This document shows positions 1-8,453 of a DNA stretch of 64,000 bases, in pieces. Every line of letters starts with the position of its first letter. The stretch's first letter is position 1. The notes beneath the pieces were generated by a model, which saw only the letters and a list, made by a program, of their open reading frames with translations, was not told where the DNA came from and searched no databases. Source of the stretch: Sinomicrobium weinanense (GTDB lineage: Bacteria; Bacteroidota; Bacteroidia; Flavobacteriales; Flavobacteriaceae); assembly GCF_018863395.1 (NCBI RefSeq), contig NZ_JAHKRR010000001.1, forward strand, positions 496,001-560,000, read 5' to 3'. The position numbers and the translations under genes are program-made.

Positions 1-4
1 GACT

Positions 5-119
5 GCTCGGTGGTGGTATAGATCTCTAAGCCGGAGGTGAAAAACAGTTGCCCGGCACTTTTTAAGGCCGGGCATGAGAGATACTGATGTGTCCGCCACC
101 GTAAAACTAGCTTACGAGC
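5..119 (+). ncRNA. Structured RNA-like segment, class unknown (possibly truncated at the window edge)
   Basis: Three nested stems fold this stretch into one long hairpin. Positions 8-16 (CGGTGGTGG) pair with 93-101 (CCGCCACCG), 22-27 (ATCTCT) with 77-82 (AGAGAT), and 49-56 (TGCCCGGC) with 67-74 (GCCGGGCA). GCTCG at 5-9 could also pair with CGAGC at 115-119. A strong terminator follows directly and no reading frame covers the segment, so it looks like a small RNA gene or the 3' half of one. It did not match tmRNA, SRP RNA, RNase P or glmS by eye. A 6S-like RNA is possible because of the long hairpin with an internal bubble, but this is a guess. Confidence 0.4.
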
Positions 120-125
120 GATGAG

Positions 126-165
126 AGGGGCCTGCTGAAAAGTAATTTTAGTAGGCCTCTTTTTA
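126..165 (+). terminator. Rho-independent terminator
   Basis: Positions 126-136 pair with 150-160 (11 bp including two G-U pairs, AGGGGCCTGCT with AGTAGGCCTCT), followed directly by TTTTT. It ends the transcript covering the structured segment at the left edge of the window. Confidence 0.75.
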
Positions 166-262
166 TATGGAGATACAGGTTCTTTTTCAATTTGTAACAA
201 AGCTAAAAGGCAGAGCTTCCAAACTTTTCTTTACTTTTGATAGTCCTCAAAAAGTAAAAAGT

Positions 263-613
263 ATGTACGAAAAACGCAACGAACCTCCTGTTTCCCGGAA
301 AAAATTCTATCGGCGGTTGTTGAAACATTTCGGCGTTTCTTCTCTTGTGGTCCTTGTTTCCGTAGGACTGGGACTGCTGGGTTTTATAATTTTCGAAGGC
401 TATTCCCCGGCCCATGCTTTTCTTCATGCTTCCATCCTGTTAAGCGGCCTCGGCCTGGTAGAAACACCACAGACCAATATAGGAAAACTGTTTGTAAGCC
501 TTTACGGACTGTATGCCGGGCTGGTTTTTCTTATCGCCGCAGGTATTGTGGTGGCGCCCTTAATACACAGGTTGTTGCACAAATTTAATTATGCGGAAGA
601 TGAAGAAGACTAA
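263..613 (+). CDS. Small two-TM protein resembling a K+ channel pore module with a degenerate filter
   Basis: 116 aa from the ATG at 263. An upstream in-frame ATG at 167 would add 32 residues directly after the terminator and is less likely. The protein has TM1 (about residues 18-38), a short pore-like segment, TM2 (about 73-95) and an acidic tail (AEDEED). The pore segment and TM2 show the pattern P-x-T-x-x-G-K-x-F-x-x-x-Y-x-x-x-G that follows the filter in two-TM potassium channels. Where the TVGYGD filter would be, the sequence reads SGLGLVE. The resemblance to Ion_trans_2 is therefore in architecture, and the selectivity filter is not canonical. It may be a pore of different selectivity or a non-conducting relative. 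Confidence 0.6.
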   Translation: MYEKRNEPPVSRKKFYRRLLKHFGVSSLVVLVSVGLGLLGFIIFEGYSPAHAFLHASILLSGLGLVETPQTNIGKLFVSLYGLYAGLVFLIAAGIVVAPLIHRLLHKFNYAEDEED

Positions 614-731
614 AAATATGGCGAGAAAAGGTTTTATCGAGAGGCAGAAGCATACGTCAAACTGTTGAATATGGGATGCCCTGTAATTTTCGTGCTTTTA
701 TATATGTTTGTTACTGAATAATGATATTTGT

Positions 732-944
732 ATGCCAACACTGTTTTACACGGATGGGTTTCGGGTTTGTTTTTTCTCTAATGAGCATAAACCAATACAT
801 GTGCATGTAGAAAAAGCCGGAGGTGTTGTAAAAATTGAATTATTACCCGAAATAGTGGTCATTGCTAATAAAGGAATGAGTGCGAAAAATCGGAAAAAAG
901 CCCTATCTTTAGTTATGGAAAATAAAGGAACAATAATAGGGTAA
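732..944 (+). CDS. DUF4160 family protein
   Basis: 70 aa from the ATG at 732, with sequence beginning MPTLFYTDGFRVCFFSNEH. The pattern F-x-x-E-H-x-P-x-H-x-H-V (here SNEHKPIHVHV, about residues 16-26) is the hallmark of DUF4160. These proteins are usually paired with a DUF2442 protein, as here, and the pair has been discussed as toxin-antitoxin-like; no activity can be read from the sequence. The family normally continues for a few more residues with an aromatic, charged end. Here TAA at 942-944 is followed in frame by five open codons (SEKFV) and another stop, so the C-terminus may have been shortened by a point mutation. Confidence 0.75.
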   Translation: MPTLFYTDGFRVCFFSNEHKPIHVHVEKAGGVVKIELLPEIVVIANKGMSAKNRKKALSLVMENKGTIIG

Positions 945-964
945 TCGGAAAAGTTTGTTTAATT

Positions 965-1204
965 ATGGAGACAAGGGTTGCGAAAGTAGAGTTTAAAGAA
1001 AACAAACTTTTTTTTCTTCTTGAGGATGGCAGGGAAGTGGGTTGCCCGCTGGAGTGGTTCCCGAAACTTTGGAAAGCGACAGACGAGCAAAGGAACAAAT
1101 ATCGGATATTGCCTTATGGTATAGGAGTGCACTGGGAAGATTTGGATGAAGATATATCTACGGAAGGGATGTTTAAATATTCTCCCCCACTAAAAACATT
1201 ATAG
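965..1204 (+). CDS. DUF2442 family protein
   Basis: 79 aa. It shows the DUF2442 layout: an N-terminal beta-rich part (VAKVEFKENKLFFLLEDGRE), the W-F-P-x-L motif at about residues 31-35 (EWFPKLWKA), and the I-x-W-x-x-L-D-E-D-I-S motif (VHWEDLDEDIS) near residues 54-64. It starts 20 nt after the DUF4160 stop and is almost certainly co-transcribed with it. The partner relationship is well known for these families, but the function is not. The usual proposal is that DUF2442 is the antitoxin or regulatory half. Confidence 0.8.
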   Translation: METRVAKVEFKENKLFFLLEDGREVGCPLEWFPKLWKATDEQRNKYRILPYGIGVHWEDLDEDISTEGMFKYSPPLKTL

Positions 1205-1250
1205 ACAGAATGAAAAGGGGCCATGTCTGATAACAACACAATTGATTTTT

Positions 1251-1928
1251 TTAGTTCTGATAGTCTGAAGCATCCGTCAACCTGTTGAGCATTGTTGTAA
1301 TAGATGCTTCGTGCCTTTTGAGATCACCAATTTTTCCTTCGTAGGTGTGTATACGGCTAAGCCTGGGAAATATTATTTTGTTTTTGGCCAGGTAAAGTGA
1401 GGCTACCAGGTTAAAATAGTTGTACAACAGAATAAGCTGTTGAATACCGTCGGTCCTTACTTTTTTCAGGCCTGTTTTAGAGGCTGTCCTCTCATTTATA
1501 ATATAGCTGGTGCCCCGTAGCACAACGTTTTCTCCTTCGCTATGGATAATGTTCAGCAGTCCCTTTAAATATTCCGATAATATAAAGGCCGTCCTTTGTT
1601 TTCCGTTAAGGTTTTTGGGAATGGCAAAGTAGTAATCGAATAAAGTTCCGCCGTGGATAACAATAACTCCGTCCTTCTCCTTTTCCGCCAGGAATAATGA
1701 AGAAAAATACCTTAAATGCCCTTTGCCCACCATCGAAGGAACATCAAAAAAGGGTGCGATCACTGATAGTGTAATGACCACAAAAAACGGTATCAAAAAC
1801 AACAGGGCAGGAGCTGTAAAATAGAGAATACACGTTATCAAAGAATTAACGAGTAATGAAAACAGCAGCAGTTTAAACTGAAATTTGAGCTGTTCTTTTT
1901 TGAGTTTTGTATAAAATCTGTTTTTCAT
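1251..1928 (-). CDS. Unrecognised membrane-anchored protein
   Basis: 225 aa, ending 47 nt from the convergent DUF2442 gene. Two adjacent hydrophobic segments (about residues 19-39 and 43-63) follow a basic N-terminus. The rest is soluble, mixed alpha/beta, and predicted to face the cytoplasm. No enzymatic motif was recognised. The two-TM arrangement with a roughly 160-residue soluble domain might suggest a bacterial PH-like or sensor protein, but nothing supports a specific family. Confidence 0.6.
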   Translation of the reverse strand: MKNRFYTKLKKEQLKFQFKLLLFSLLVNSLITCILYFTAPALLFLIPFFVVITLSVIAPFFDVPSMVGKGHLRYFSSLFLAEKEKDGVIVIHGGTLFDYYFAIPKNLNGKQRTAFILSEYLKGLLNIIHSEGENVVLRGTSYIINERTASKTGLKKVRTDGIQQLILLYNYFNLVASLYLAKNKIIFPRLSRIHTYEGKIGDLKRHEASITTMLNRLTDASDYQN

Positions 1929-2088
1929 AAATTATCTGGGGCACTGACCACAATGCAAGTACTGAATATGCCTTGTTAGAATGTGTATAAGCACCAAAAC
2001 TAAAAATTAAGGAGAGATTTACCAATATCGGGATATATTTTTAATCGTTATACAACGCCTTGTATGGTTTTATACCTGCCGGGTATCC

Positions 2089-3306
2089 TTATTTTATAAC
2101 CTGTTCGAATTTCAGGGATTCTTTTCCATGGGTAACTATTATTTCATAAAGACCTTTTTTTAACCCTAAGTGACAGTTTTCAGTCCTGTTTTTAACTTCG
2201 GCGATGTCAACGGGAACTGAATTATTGATATCCTCCCCTTTTTTAAATGCCAATACCATGACAGGAAAATTGATCTCAAGATTATTGACATCGACCTGTA
2301 CATTCTTATTCCCGTTTTGAAATAACCAGTGCGGCCTGTTATCGATATACCTTGTATCGGGATGAAAAACAGCAATGTCGGTCCATGCTTCCCCGCGTTC
2401 ATATTTATAGGGGGCTTTGTTTTTGTCTATAATGACAGAGGATTCTTTAACATCCAGTGCTTTTAAAAGAGGATGGTTAAACTTTGGGTTGCTTTTCTCG
2501 CTATACGTCACCTGGTCAATCGTAAACGGGTCTATTCCGGTATATTCTTTAAGCCGGCCGGCCATGGTTTTTTCCCAGGATTGATGGGTGCCTTCGAGAA
2601 CATGGTCAAAACCGCAGTGAATCAGGAATTTTTCATCGGGATGGTTTTCCATTACCTTTTGGATGTTTTTAGCTTGTTCCATCTCCCTTGCCTTTCCGTT
2701 AACCTTACTGGTTTGTTCATATGGAAAGACGTTATACCCGATTTCGAGAGCCGTTCGGACCAGGTTCCCGAATTGTGGATCTTTTATATAGTATCCGGTT
2801 TTTTGTATGGGGTACTTTCGGGCAGCAAGTGACGAATCGAGGTGAGGCCCGTTACCCAGAGCTTCCAACCCGAGATTCCTGTATCCGGCATCATAAAGTT
2901 GCCGGAGTAGGGTAGCAGTAAATACCCGGTGAGCGGAATTGTGGTGAGCCTCGTTTATCATAACAACCCGGTTTTCTTTTGCTCGTTCAACAATATAATG
3001 AACAGCACTTACTTTCTTGTATTTTAGGTTGATGGAATCGATCTGATTTGTTGTGAAATTTCTTTCCTTCGGAGGCATGGCGGAGTCCCAATGCCGCAGC
3101 GCGTTTTTGTAATCTCCTTTGGTAGCGTAGTCCGAAGCAGAAAATTGATATTTCCAGGGGACCGTATCCCGGGCTACCTTATTTTCAATGTCTGCACTGA
3201 ATTTGTAGTCGGTCGTATAGTCTATATTTTCTATTGATCTTTTTTGTTTACAGCCGGTTAACAGGTGGATGAGCAAAAAGATGAGCCAAGTGTTTTTAAG
3301 GTGCAT
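2089..3306 (-). CDS. Lipoprotein with a ChaN/erythromycin-esterase-like (TIKI superfamily) domain
   Basis: 405 aa from the ATG at 3306; an in-frame ATG at 3333 would add nine polar residues before the signal peptide. The N-terminus is a lipoprotein signal with lipobox LLTGC at about residue 19. The core contains NEAHHNSAHR (about 130-140), LGLEAL, a GYYIKDPQFG stretch, GYNVFPYE and LIHCGFDH. This E-x-H-H / GLE / G-Y-x-V-x-x-Y-E order is typical of ChaN and EreA-like domains. The expected location is the periplasm or outer membrane. The substrate is unknown; related proteins have been linked to haem binding, esterase or peptidase activity. Confidence 0.6.
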   Translation of the reverse strand: MHLKNTWLIFLLIHLLTGCKQKRSIENIDYTTDYKFSADIENKVARDTVPWKYQFSASDYATKGDYKNALRHWDSAMPPKERNFTTNQIDSINLKYKKVSAVHYIVERAKENRVVMINEAHHNSAHRVFTATLLRQLYDAGYRNLGLEALGNGPHLDSSLAARKYPIQKTGYYIKDPQFGNLVRTALEIGYNVFPYEQTSKVNGKAREMEQAKNIQKVMENHPDEKFLIHCGFDHVLEGTHQSWEKTMAGRLKEYTGIDPFTIDQVTYSEKSNPKFNHPLLKALDVKESSVIIDKNKAPYKYERGEAWTDIAVFHPDTRYIDNRPHWLFQNGNKNVQVDVNNLEINFPVMVLAFKKGEDINNSVPVDIAEVKNRTENCHLGLKKGLYEIIVTHGKESLKFEQVIK

Positions 3307-3563
3307 GATGTCTTTTTTATAATTACACCTCAAATATAACTAAATTTTTAGTTACAACTAATTGTTTAGTTCTTGAGTTGTGCTTAACTATCCTGGGTGC
3401 TCGTTTGGAAAGAGGTCCTGATTTTTACAAATCACCCCGGCGCTTGCTTGCAAAGAGCATTAACGATTAAAAACAATTAATATTCATATATTTAAAGTGA
3501 AATTTTAAACATCAACACATTTACATCGAAATGTATAACGACTTAATTAAAAAAGAAGGTTAA

Positions 3564-4046
3564 ATGAAAAAAGTCCCTACTTTATACGAATGGGCTGGCG
3601 GAAAGGAGACTTTTGAAAAACTGACAGAAGTCTTGTATAAAAAAATAGCCGACGATAAGCTGTTAGCTCCTGTTTTTCAAAATATGTCTGCCGAACATCA
3701 CAGGCATATCGCCCATTTTATTGCTGAAGTATGCGGCGGCCCCAAACTCTATACCGAAGGCGACGGGGGCAGCCATGCCACCATGGTGGCCCATCATGTA
3801 GGCAAAAGATTAGACGATACCATGAGAAAAAGATGGCTGGATATGCTACTCGAAACAGCCGATGAGATCGGGATGCCCGACGACCCGGAATTCCGTTCCT
3901 CCCTGGTGGGCTACCTGGAATGGGGCAGTCGCCTGGCCGTGCTCAATTCCAACGCCACGGAAAACCCCGTATCGGAAGGCGAACCCATGCCCAAATGGGG
4001 TTGGGGCGAAACCGGAGGGCCATATATTCCGGAAGAAAACAATTAG
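3564..4046 (+). CDS. Group II truncated haemoglobin
   Basis: 160 aa. It starts TLYEWAGG, the standard opening of trHbO-type globins, and continues with F-E-K-L-T-x-x-x-Y. A His-containing F-helix region (ATMVAHHVGKRL, about residues 72-83) precedes R-K-R-W-L-D-M-L, where the Trp is the usual G8 tryptophan. Such cytoplasmic globins bind O2 or NO and are generally linked to oxidative or nitrosative stress. The last 30 residues (from about 130) are a family-typical Pro/Gly/Trp-rich tail. The gene stands alone with about 250 bp of AT-rich upstream sequence. Confidence 0.9.
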   Translation: MKKVPTLYEWAGGKETFEKLTEVLYKKIADDKLLAPVFQNMSAEHHRHIAHFIAEVCGGPKLYTEGDGGSHATMVAHHVGKRLDDTMRKRWLDMLLETADEIGMPDDPEFRSSLVGYLEWGSRLAVLNSNATENPVSEGEPMPKWGWGETGGPYIPEENN

Positions 4047-4124
4047 AAACTGTTGGTGCAAGACAATCTCTGAAAAACTATAAATTAACATTTAATACAC
4101 GACAAAAATTATCAACGTGAAGGA

Positions 4125-4260
4125 AGATATTAGATGTAAGATTATAGGACGTATGACATAGGACTTTAAAATGTGACCAAGTCAATTGTGTCAGGCTTCA
4201 CAAGGCATTAAAATAAAACCAACCAACAAATCTAATATCTCATATCTTATATCGTGAAAT
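4125..4260. repeat. Palindromic intergenic repeat in the leader of a bestrophin gene
   Basis: AGATATTAGAT near 4127 is matched by its exact reverse complement ATCTAATATCT near 4232, giving 11-bp arms around roughly 95 nt. Inside, ACGTATGACATAGGACTTTAAA resembles, on the opposite strand, the AAAGTCCTATGTCTTATGTC part of the leaders in front of msrA and msrB. It is a diverged relative of that repeat family and lies about 65 nt upstream of the bestrophin start. Confidence 0.5.
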
Positions 4261-4326
4261 CTCAAGTCAAAAAATATTGAATTTTTGTCATATACTTAAA
4301 AATTCACCTAAAAGCAAAAAACACAT

Positions 4327-5313
4327 ATGTACGTTAAAAAGAATTATGGTTTTTTAATGACCCTTAACTGGTCAAAAAAGCCTTTTTTGTTAGGGTTTCT
4401 CTATGTTTTTATAGTATGCGGTATCAGCTTTTTTCTGCCCTTTGATACGGCCATTCCCTGGCAGCCTATCAGTATTATCGGTATAGCCGTTGCCTTTTAT
4501 CTGGGCTTTAAGAACAACAGTTCGTACGACCGCACCTGGGAAGCCCGCAAGATCTGGGGAAGCATTGTCAATAACAGCCGTAGCTTCGGGGCGGCAGTAG
4601 TTGCATTTGTGCAGGGTGAGGATGAAAACGAAATCAAAAAAGAACTCATTTACCGCCATATTGCCTGGTTTACAGCGTTGCGCCACCAGTTAAGGTTAAG
4701 CCAGCCCTGGGAACATACCGAAGAACGCCTTACGGGACTTTACAGCCCTACTATTTGCGAGGATTACACCCAAAAACTCGAACATGAGCTGAAAAATTAT
4801 ATTTCCCCTCAGGAATTGGCACTGCTTGAAAAAAGGTCAAACATGGCCACCCAGATCATGAAAACACAGGCGGTTCGTTTACAGGAGTTAAAAGACCAGG
4901 GATATTTTGAAGATTTCAGGCATATGGAATTTCATCACCATATGGTCTCTTTTTATGAAGACCAGGGAAAATCAGAACGTATCAAGAACTTTCCCTTTCC
5001 GCGTCAATACGCTTCTACGGCTCTTTGGCTCACCATAGTATTTACGGCATTCGTCCCTTTTGGGTTGTTGAATATCTTTTCTTCCGGTGCCTGGTGGGAT
5101 TACCTGATGTGCAGCATCCTGTCTGCCCTGGTTATATGGGTGTTTTTTCTTATGGAAAAGATCGGTGACTATTCGGAGAACCCGTTTGAGGGGACCTATA
5201 ACGATGTACCGATCACTTCCATAGCCAGAACAATAGAAATAGACCTCCGCGAAATGATAGAAGACGAACAGATCCCCGAACCCTTTAAAGCCAAAAACGG
5301 TTATTTAATGTAG
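4327..5313 (+). CDS. Bestrophin-family anion channel (first of two)
   Basis: 328 aa, normal for bacterial bestrophins. TM1 and TM2 lie near residues 18-60. The conserved block R-T-W-E-A-R-K-I-W-G-S-I-V-N-N-S-R (about 68-84) follows. Then come G-K-S-E-R-I-K-N-F-P-F-P (about 216-227), two further TM segments (about 234-280) and P-F-E-G-T-Y-N-D-V-P-I-T-S-I-A-R-T-I-E (about 287-305). The family forms pentameric channels in the inner membrane. A second, diverged member lies 1.9 kb downstream on the other strand. Confidence 0.9.
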   Translation: MYVKKNYGFLMTLNWSKKPFLLGFLYVFIVCGISFFLPFDTAIPWQPISIIGIAVAFYLGFKNNSSYDRTWEARKIWGSIVNNSRSFGAAVVAFVQGEDENEIKKELIYRHIAWFTALRHQLRLSQPWEHTEERLTGLYSPTICEDYTQKLEHELKNYISPQELALLEKRSNMATQIMKTQAVRLQELKDQGYFEDFRHMEFHHHMVSFYEDQGKSERIKNFPFPRQYASTALWLTIVFTAFVPFGLLNIFSSGAWWDYLMCSILSALVIWVFFLMEKIGDYSENPFEGTYNDVPITSIARTIEIDLREMIEDEQIPEPFKAKNGYLM

Positions 5314-5350
5314 AACGGTTTTTATTCGAACGGGGATATAAAAGATATAT

Positions 5351-5408
5351 ATCTGCGATAATTTGCGGGCTAAAATCCTCCCGCAGATCGCGCAGATTTC
5401 CGCAGAAA
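5351..5408. repeat. CCGCAGATCGCGCAGATTTC intergenic repeat, copy 1
   Basis: ATCTGCG...TTTGCGGGC is followed by CCGCAGATCGCGCAGATTTC and CGCAGAA, forming an imperfect hairpin. A second copy with the same core lies at 8228-8294. It sits between two convergent genes, where it could also act as a transcription terminator. Confidence 0.6.
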
Positions 5409-5503
5409 GTACGAGGTTGATCTGTTTCGGGTACCGGTATGTTTACAAGGTGTACTTGTTTTGTCTTTTGTTTGTGATGTATTGAATTACAATGCACTAC
5501 GTC

Positions 5504-6991
5504 TTAATCGAATATGTGGTCTCTGTAACCGTCCCACCATTTTGCAATATCGATTTTCGGTTTCCGGCAGAGGTAAAGCGGTATTCCGTTTTCCTCTCCT
5601 ATGGCATATTTATGGGTTATTGTTTTCACCGGTTCCACTTCTTCAAATACATGTTCCACCGAAGGTTTTTCATTGCCCAGGCTTATCCAGACTGTTGCAT
5701 TCTTATTTCCATAGCCCCATATCCAAAAGCTGCCGTGCCTGCTTACGGGATTGGGCAGATCATGTTTTTTTCCCAGTATTTTCACCGCTCCCGCTTCGCC
5801 ATAGTTTTCCGCCCAGATCACGCAGTCTTGCTGTTCCTCCGGGCTTAAGGACCGATAAATGCTGTCCACCAGTTTTACCTGTTCTTCCCACCCGAACATA
5901 TCGGCATAATCCCCGGTCAGTTCTACCCTTCCGTTTTTCTCCTGCAGGCCTTTGTACCGCACAAAATTTTCGATGGGTAAAAGAGGAGTGGCTTCCGGGA
6001 TAAAAAATACGGACGGTATCAATACCACAAGTGCGATCATGGAAACCAAAACGGGCTTTTTAGACAGTAAAGATTCTATTTTTACGGCTCCGGCGGCAAA
6101 TAGAACCGGGTAAACGGGAAAAACATAATAGGCTTTTGCTCCGAGTAACCACAGTGAGCAAAAAATAACGATGACAGAAATACCCACAGCTCTGTATTTT
6201 TTCAGGTTTTTATCGATCAGTAGGGTCATGAGCCCAAAAACACTGACAATTAGTGTAAAAGGGAATTTTAATTGTGTAAGTCCGAAATCCATCGGGTTTA
6301 CATCGTTTAGCTGCTTCCGATTCAGGCTTTCCAGGTGTTTTAAAAAAGGAAGGTCATACTGCAACTGCCAGATAACATTGGGCAGGAAAATAAGCAACGC
6401 GATGCTTCCGGCTATGTAAATCCATTTAGATTTATAGATGGCTCCCCGCTCCAAGAAGAACAGGCCTGTAAATACTCCGAAAGCCCATACCAGCATGGTA
6501 TATTTGTTCAGCAAGCCCAATCCCAATGTAATGCCACATAAAACAAGGAATTTTTTGTTTTTAGAGTTGATAAATTTAATGATAAAATAAAAACCCAGGG
6601 TCCAGAATAACTGGTTAAACGCCACCGGCTGAAAAAGCGTGTGATTCCTGTAAAAGGGTAAAAAGGCAAGGATACATATCCCGGAAAGCAGGACGGACCT
6701 GGATTTTCCTCCCAATGCTTTGGCCATTAAACAACATAAGATCAAAACCCCTGTTCCGGCCAAAGTGGGGAAGAGCCGGACTCCGGACAGGGAATAATCG
6801 AAAAGCCAGTAGGATAACCGACCTAAAAAACCGATAAACGGAGGAAATTCCATATATCCCCAGGCAGGGTGTTCGCTGGCCGATAGATGAAGTAGTTCAT
6901 CACGGTGAAATCCATAGTTCCTGTTCCCGAACCATTGTACGGTAAACTTGGCAACGGACAGCATTAAAATAAGGGGTAGATATTTTTTCAT
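5504..6991 (-). CDS. GT39-type membrane glycosyltransferase (ArnT/PMT-like)
   Basis: 495 aa with about ten hydrophobic segments. The N-terminal H-R-D-E-L-L-H-L (about residues 29-36) carries the acidic D-E pair in the first extracytoplasmic loop that is diagnostic for the GT-C / family 39 dolichyl-phosphate-mannose-like transferases, and is followed by the typical W-G-Y-x-E-F-P-P (45-52). The C-terminal roughly 130 residues form a soluble periplasmic domain. Such enzymes use polyprenyl-phosphate sugars to modify lipids or proteins. No acceptor can be inferred. It lies between two bestrophin genes, without an operon partner. Confidence 0.85.
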   Translation of the reverse strand: MKKYLPLILMLSVAKFTVQWFGNRNYGFHRDELLHLSASEHPAWGYMEFPPFIGFLGRLSYWLFDYSLSGVRLFPTLAGTGVLILCCLMAKALGGKSRSVLLSGICILAFLPFYRNHTLFQPVAFNQLFWTLGFYFIIKFINSKNKKFLVLCGITLGLGLLNKYTMLVWAFGVFTGLFFLERGAIYKSKWIYIAGSIALLIFLPNVIWQLQYDLPFLKHLESLNRKQLNDVNPMDFGLTQLKFPFTLIVSVFGLMTLLIDKNLKKYRAVGISVIVIFCSLWLLGAKAYYVFPVYPVLFAAGAVKIESLLSKKPVLVSMIALVVLIPSVFFIPEATPLLPIENFVRYKGLQEKNGRVELTGDYADMFGWEEQVKLVDSIYRSLSPEEQQDCVIWAENYGEAGAVKILGKKHDLPNPVSRHGSFWIWGYGNKNATVWISLGNEKPSVEHVFEEVEPVKTITHKYAIGEENGIPLYLCRKPKIDIAKWWDGYRDHIFD

Positions 6992-7169
6992 AGGCTGTCT
7001 TTGAGTGACACTTAAATTTTGTTCATTTCCATACAGTACAATGCATTATGGAGCGAGGTTATTCGGCCGCCGGAAATAAAGTTAATTTTTTATTTTCATA
7101 TATAAAACCTCGCAGGTTTCTGCAGTATGTATAAAAGTTCCCGGTTTCAAAATGTGGCCGGTGTGCCGG

Positions 7170-8084
7170 TCACATCAAATAAAAGTTCTTCTCCGGCTTA
7201 ACGGTCTCCGGAACTTCCGTTTCATTCAGCATTTGCCGCAGGTTGATCTCAATGGTCCGCGCAATGGAAGTTACCGGGGTGTCCGTAGGCAGGTTTTCAA
7301 AAGGGTCTTGCAGGTAGATAGCCGTTTTTTCTATAAGGAAAAAGGCTATGGCCACCGTAATGACCAGGGGAATCTGTATAAAACCGAGATCATCTACCAG
7401 GGCAAAGGGTAAAAGAAGAATAAAAAGGTATAGAAAAAGGTGAACAATAAGGCTGTATGTAGCCGGGAACACTGTATTTTTAATGCGTTCCGATTTTCCC
7501 ATGGAGTCGCACAGCCTTTTCAGGGTTTCGTCCAGTTGAACCTGTTGATAGGGGTTGACCCATCCTTTCCGGAAGGCTTTTTTTAAATCAGCCGTTTGCA
7601 ATTGCAGCAGGGCATTGGGCACATTATCTTGTTTGGCCACCTGTACCAGTTCTTCTTCAGACAGAAATTGTTTGGCATCTTTTAAGGGAGACTGTTTGCG
7701 GAGTGATCTTCCCAGGGCATACGACCAGGCCATTTGCCGGTACACCATTTTCTGTACCAGGGTAGCGGCCTGGCCGGCTTCTTCGCCTCCAATATCAATA
7801 AAACCGAGAAGTTGCCGGGTCAATGTGCGCGAATCGTTGACAATGGCCCCCCAGACAATCCGGGCTTCCCACCAACGATTGTACGACTGCCCGGTACGGA
7901 AAGCCAGGATCAGTGAAATGGCCGTGCCCAGGATGGAGGGAATGGCCAGGGGAATGGCAATACCGCCCACATGAAAAAGCTCGTCGGCCATACCGATAAT
8001 TACGGACAAAAAGGAAACAAAAATGATCTCAGAACGGGTTTTCCTGAAAAGAAACTTCAGGGGGATTTTGTTTTTCAGTAACAT
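7170..8084 (-). CDS. Bestrophin-family anion channel (second)
   Basis: 304 aa. It has the same ordered signatures as the bestrophin at 4327-5313: Y-N-R-W-W-E-A-R-I-V-W-G-A-I-V-N-D-S-R (about residues 67-85), G-K-S-E-R-I-K-N-T-V-F-P (about 195-206) and D-P-F-E-N-L-P-T-D-T-P-V-T-S-I-A-R-T-I-E (about 260-279), plus four TM segments. The N-terminal half differs strongly from the other copy, so this is an old paralogue rather than a recent duplication. It is expected to be an inner-membrane anion channel. Confidence 0.9.
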   Translation of the reverse strand: MLLKNKIPLKFLFRKTRSEIIFVSFLSVIIGMADELFHVGGIAIPLAIPSILGTAISLILAFRTGQSYNRWWEARIVWGAIVNDSRTLTRQLLGFIDIGGEEAGQAATLVQKMVYRQMAWSYALGRSLRKQSPLKDAKQFLSEEELVQVAKQDNVPNALLQLQTADLKKAFRKGWVNPYQQVQLDETLKRLCDSMGKSERIKNTVFPATYSLIVHLFLYLFILLLPFALVDDLGFIQIPLVITVAIAFFLIEKTAIYLQDPFENLPTDTPVTSIARTIEINLRQMLNETEVPETVKPEKNFYLM

Positions 8085-8227
8085 GAAAATGATTTTTCTT
8101 ACAATGTAAACAGGCTTTAAATTAATCTTTTTTTGAGTATAATCTGCTGTTTTATCCTGTTTTTCTCTTAAGTCCTCCCTTATGCTTGCTCGTGATATAT
8201 AAAGTTAAGAAATAAAAACACTGAAAA

Positions 8228-8294
8228 ATCTGCGATGATCTGCGAAATCTGCGGGCTGCAAATTTTCCCGCAGATCGCGCAGATTTCTGCAGAA
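8228..8294. repeat. CCGCAGATCGCGCAGATTTC intergenic repeat, copy 2
   Basis: This is the second copy of the repeat at 5351-5408, with the same CCGCAGATCGCGCAGATTTC core and preceded by TCTGCGATGATCTGCGAAAT. The two halves can form a long imperfect hairpin. The remainder of the 369-bp gap between the bestrophin and MFS genes (8085-8453) holds no credible gene. Confidence 0.6.
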
Positions 8295-8453
8295 CATGTA
8301 TTGTATAAAAATATGTTATTCGTGGCTTAGTTAACAAAACCAGCGACTGCATTAACAAAACTGCTATCCGTTTTAATAAATCCTGCATTTACAGCAGATT
8401 ATCCCCGGAATTGCAAATAATGTTCTTATGCCTGTGTTTTCGGAAAACCCGGT

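Noticed and set aside
8152-8388. 78-codon frame on the minus strand
   Set aside because: It runs straight through the CCGCAGATC hairpin repeat and has no protein-like features.
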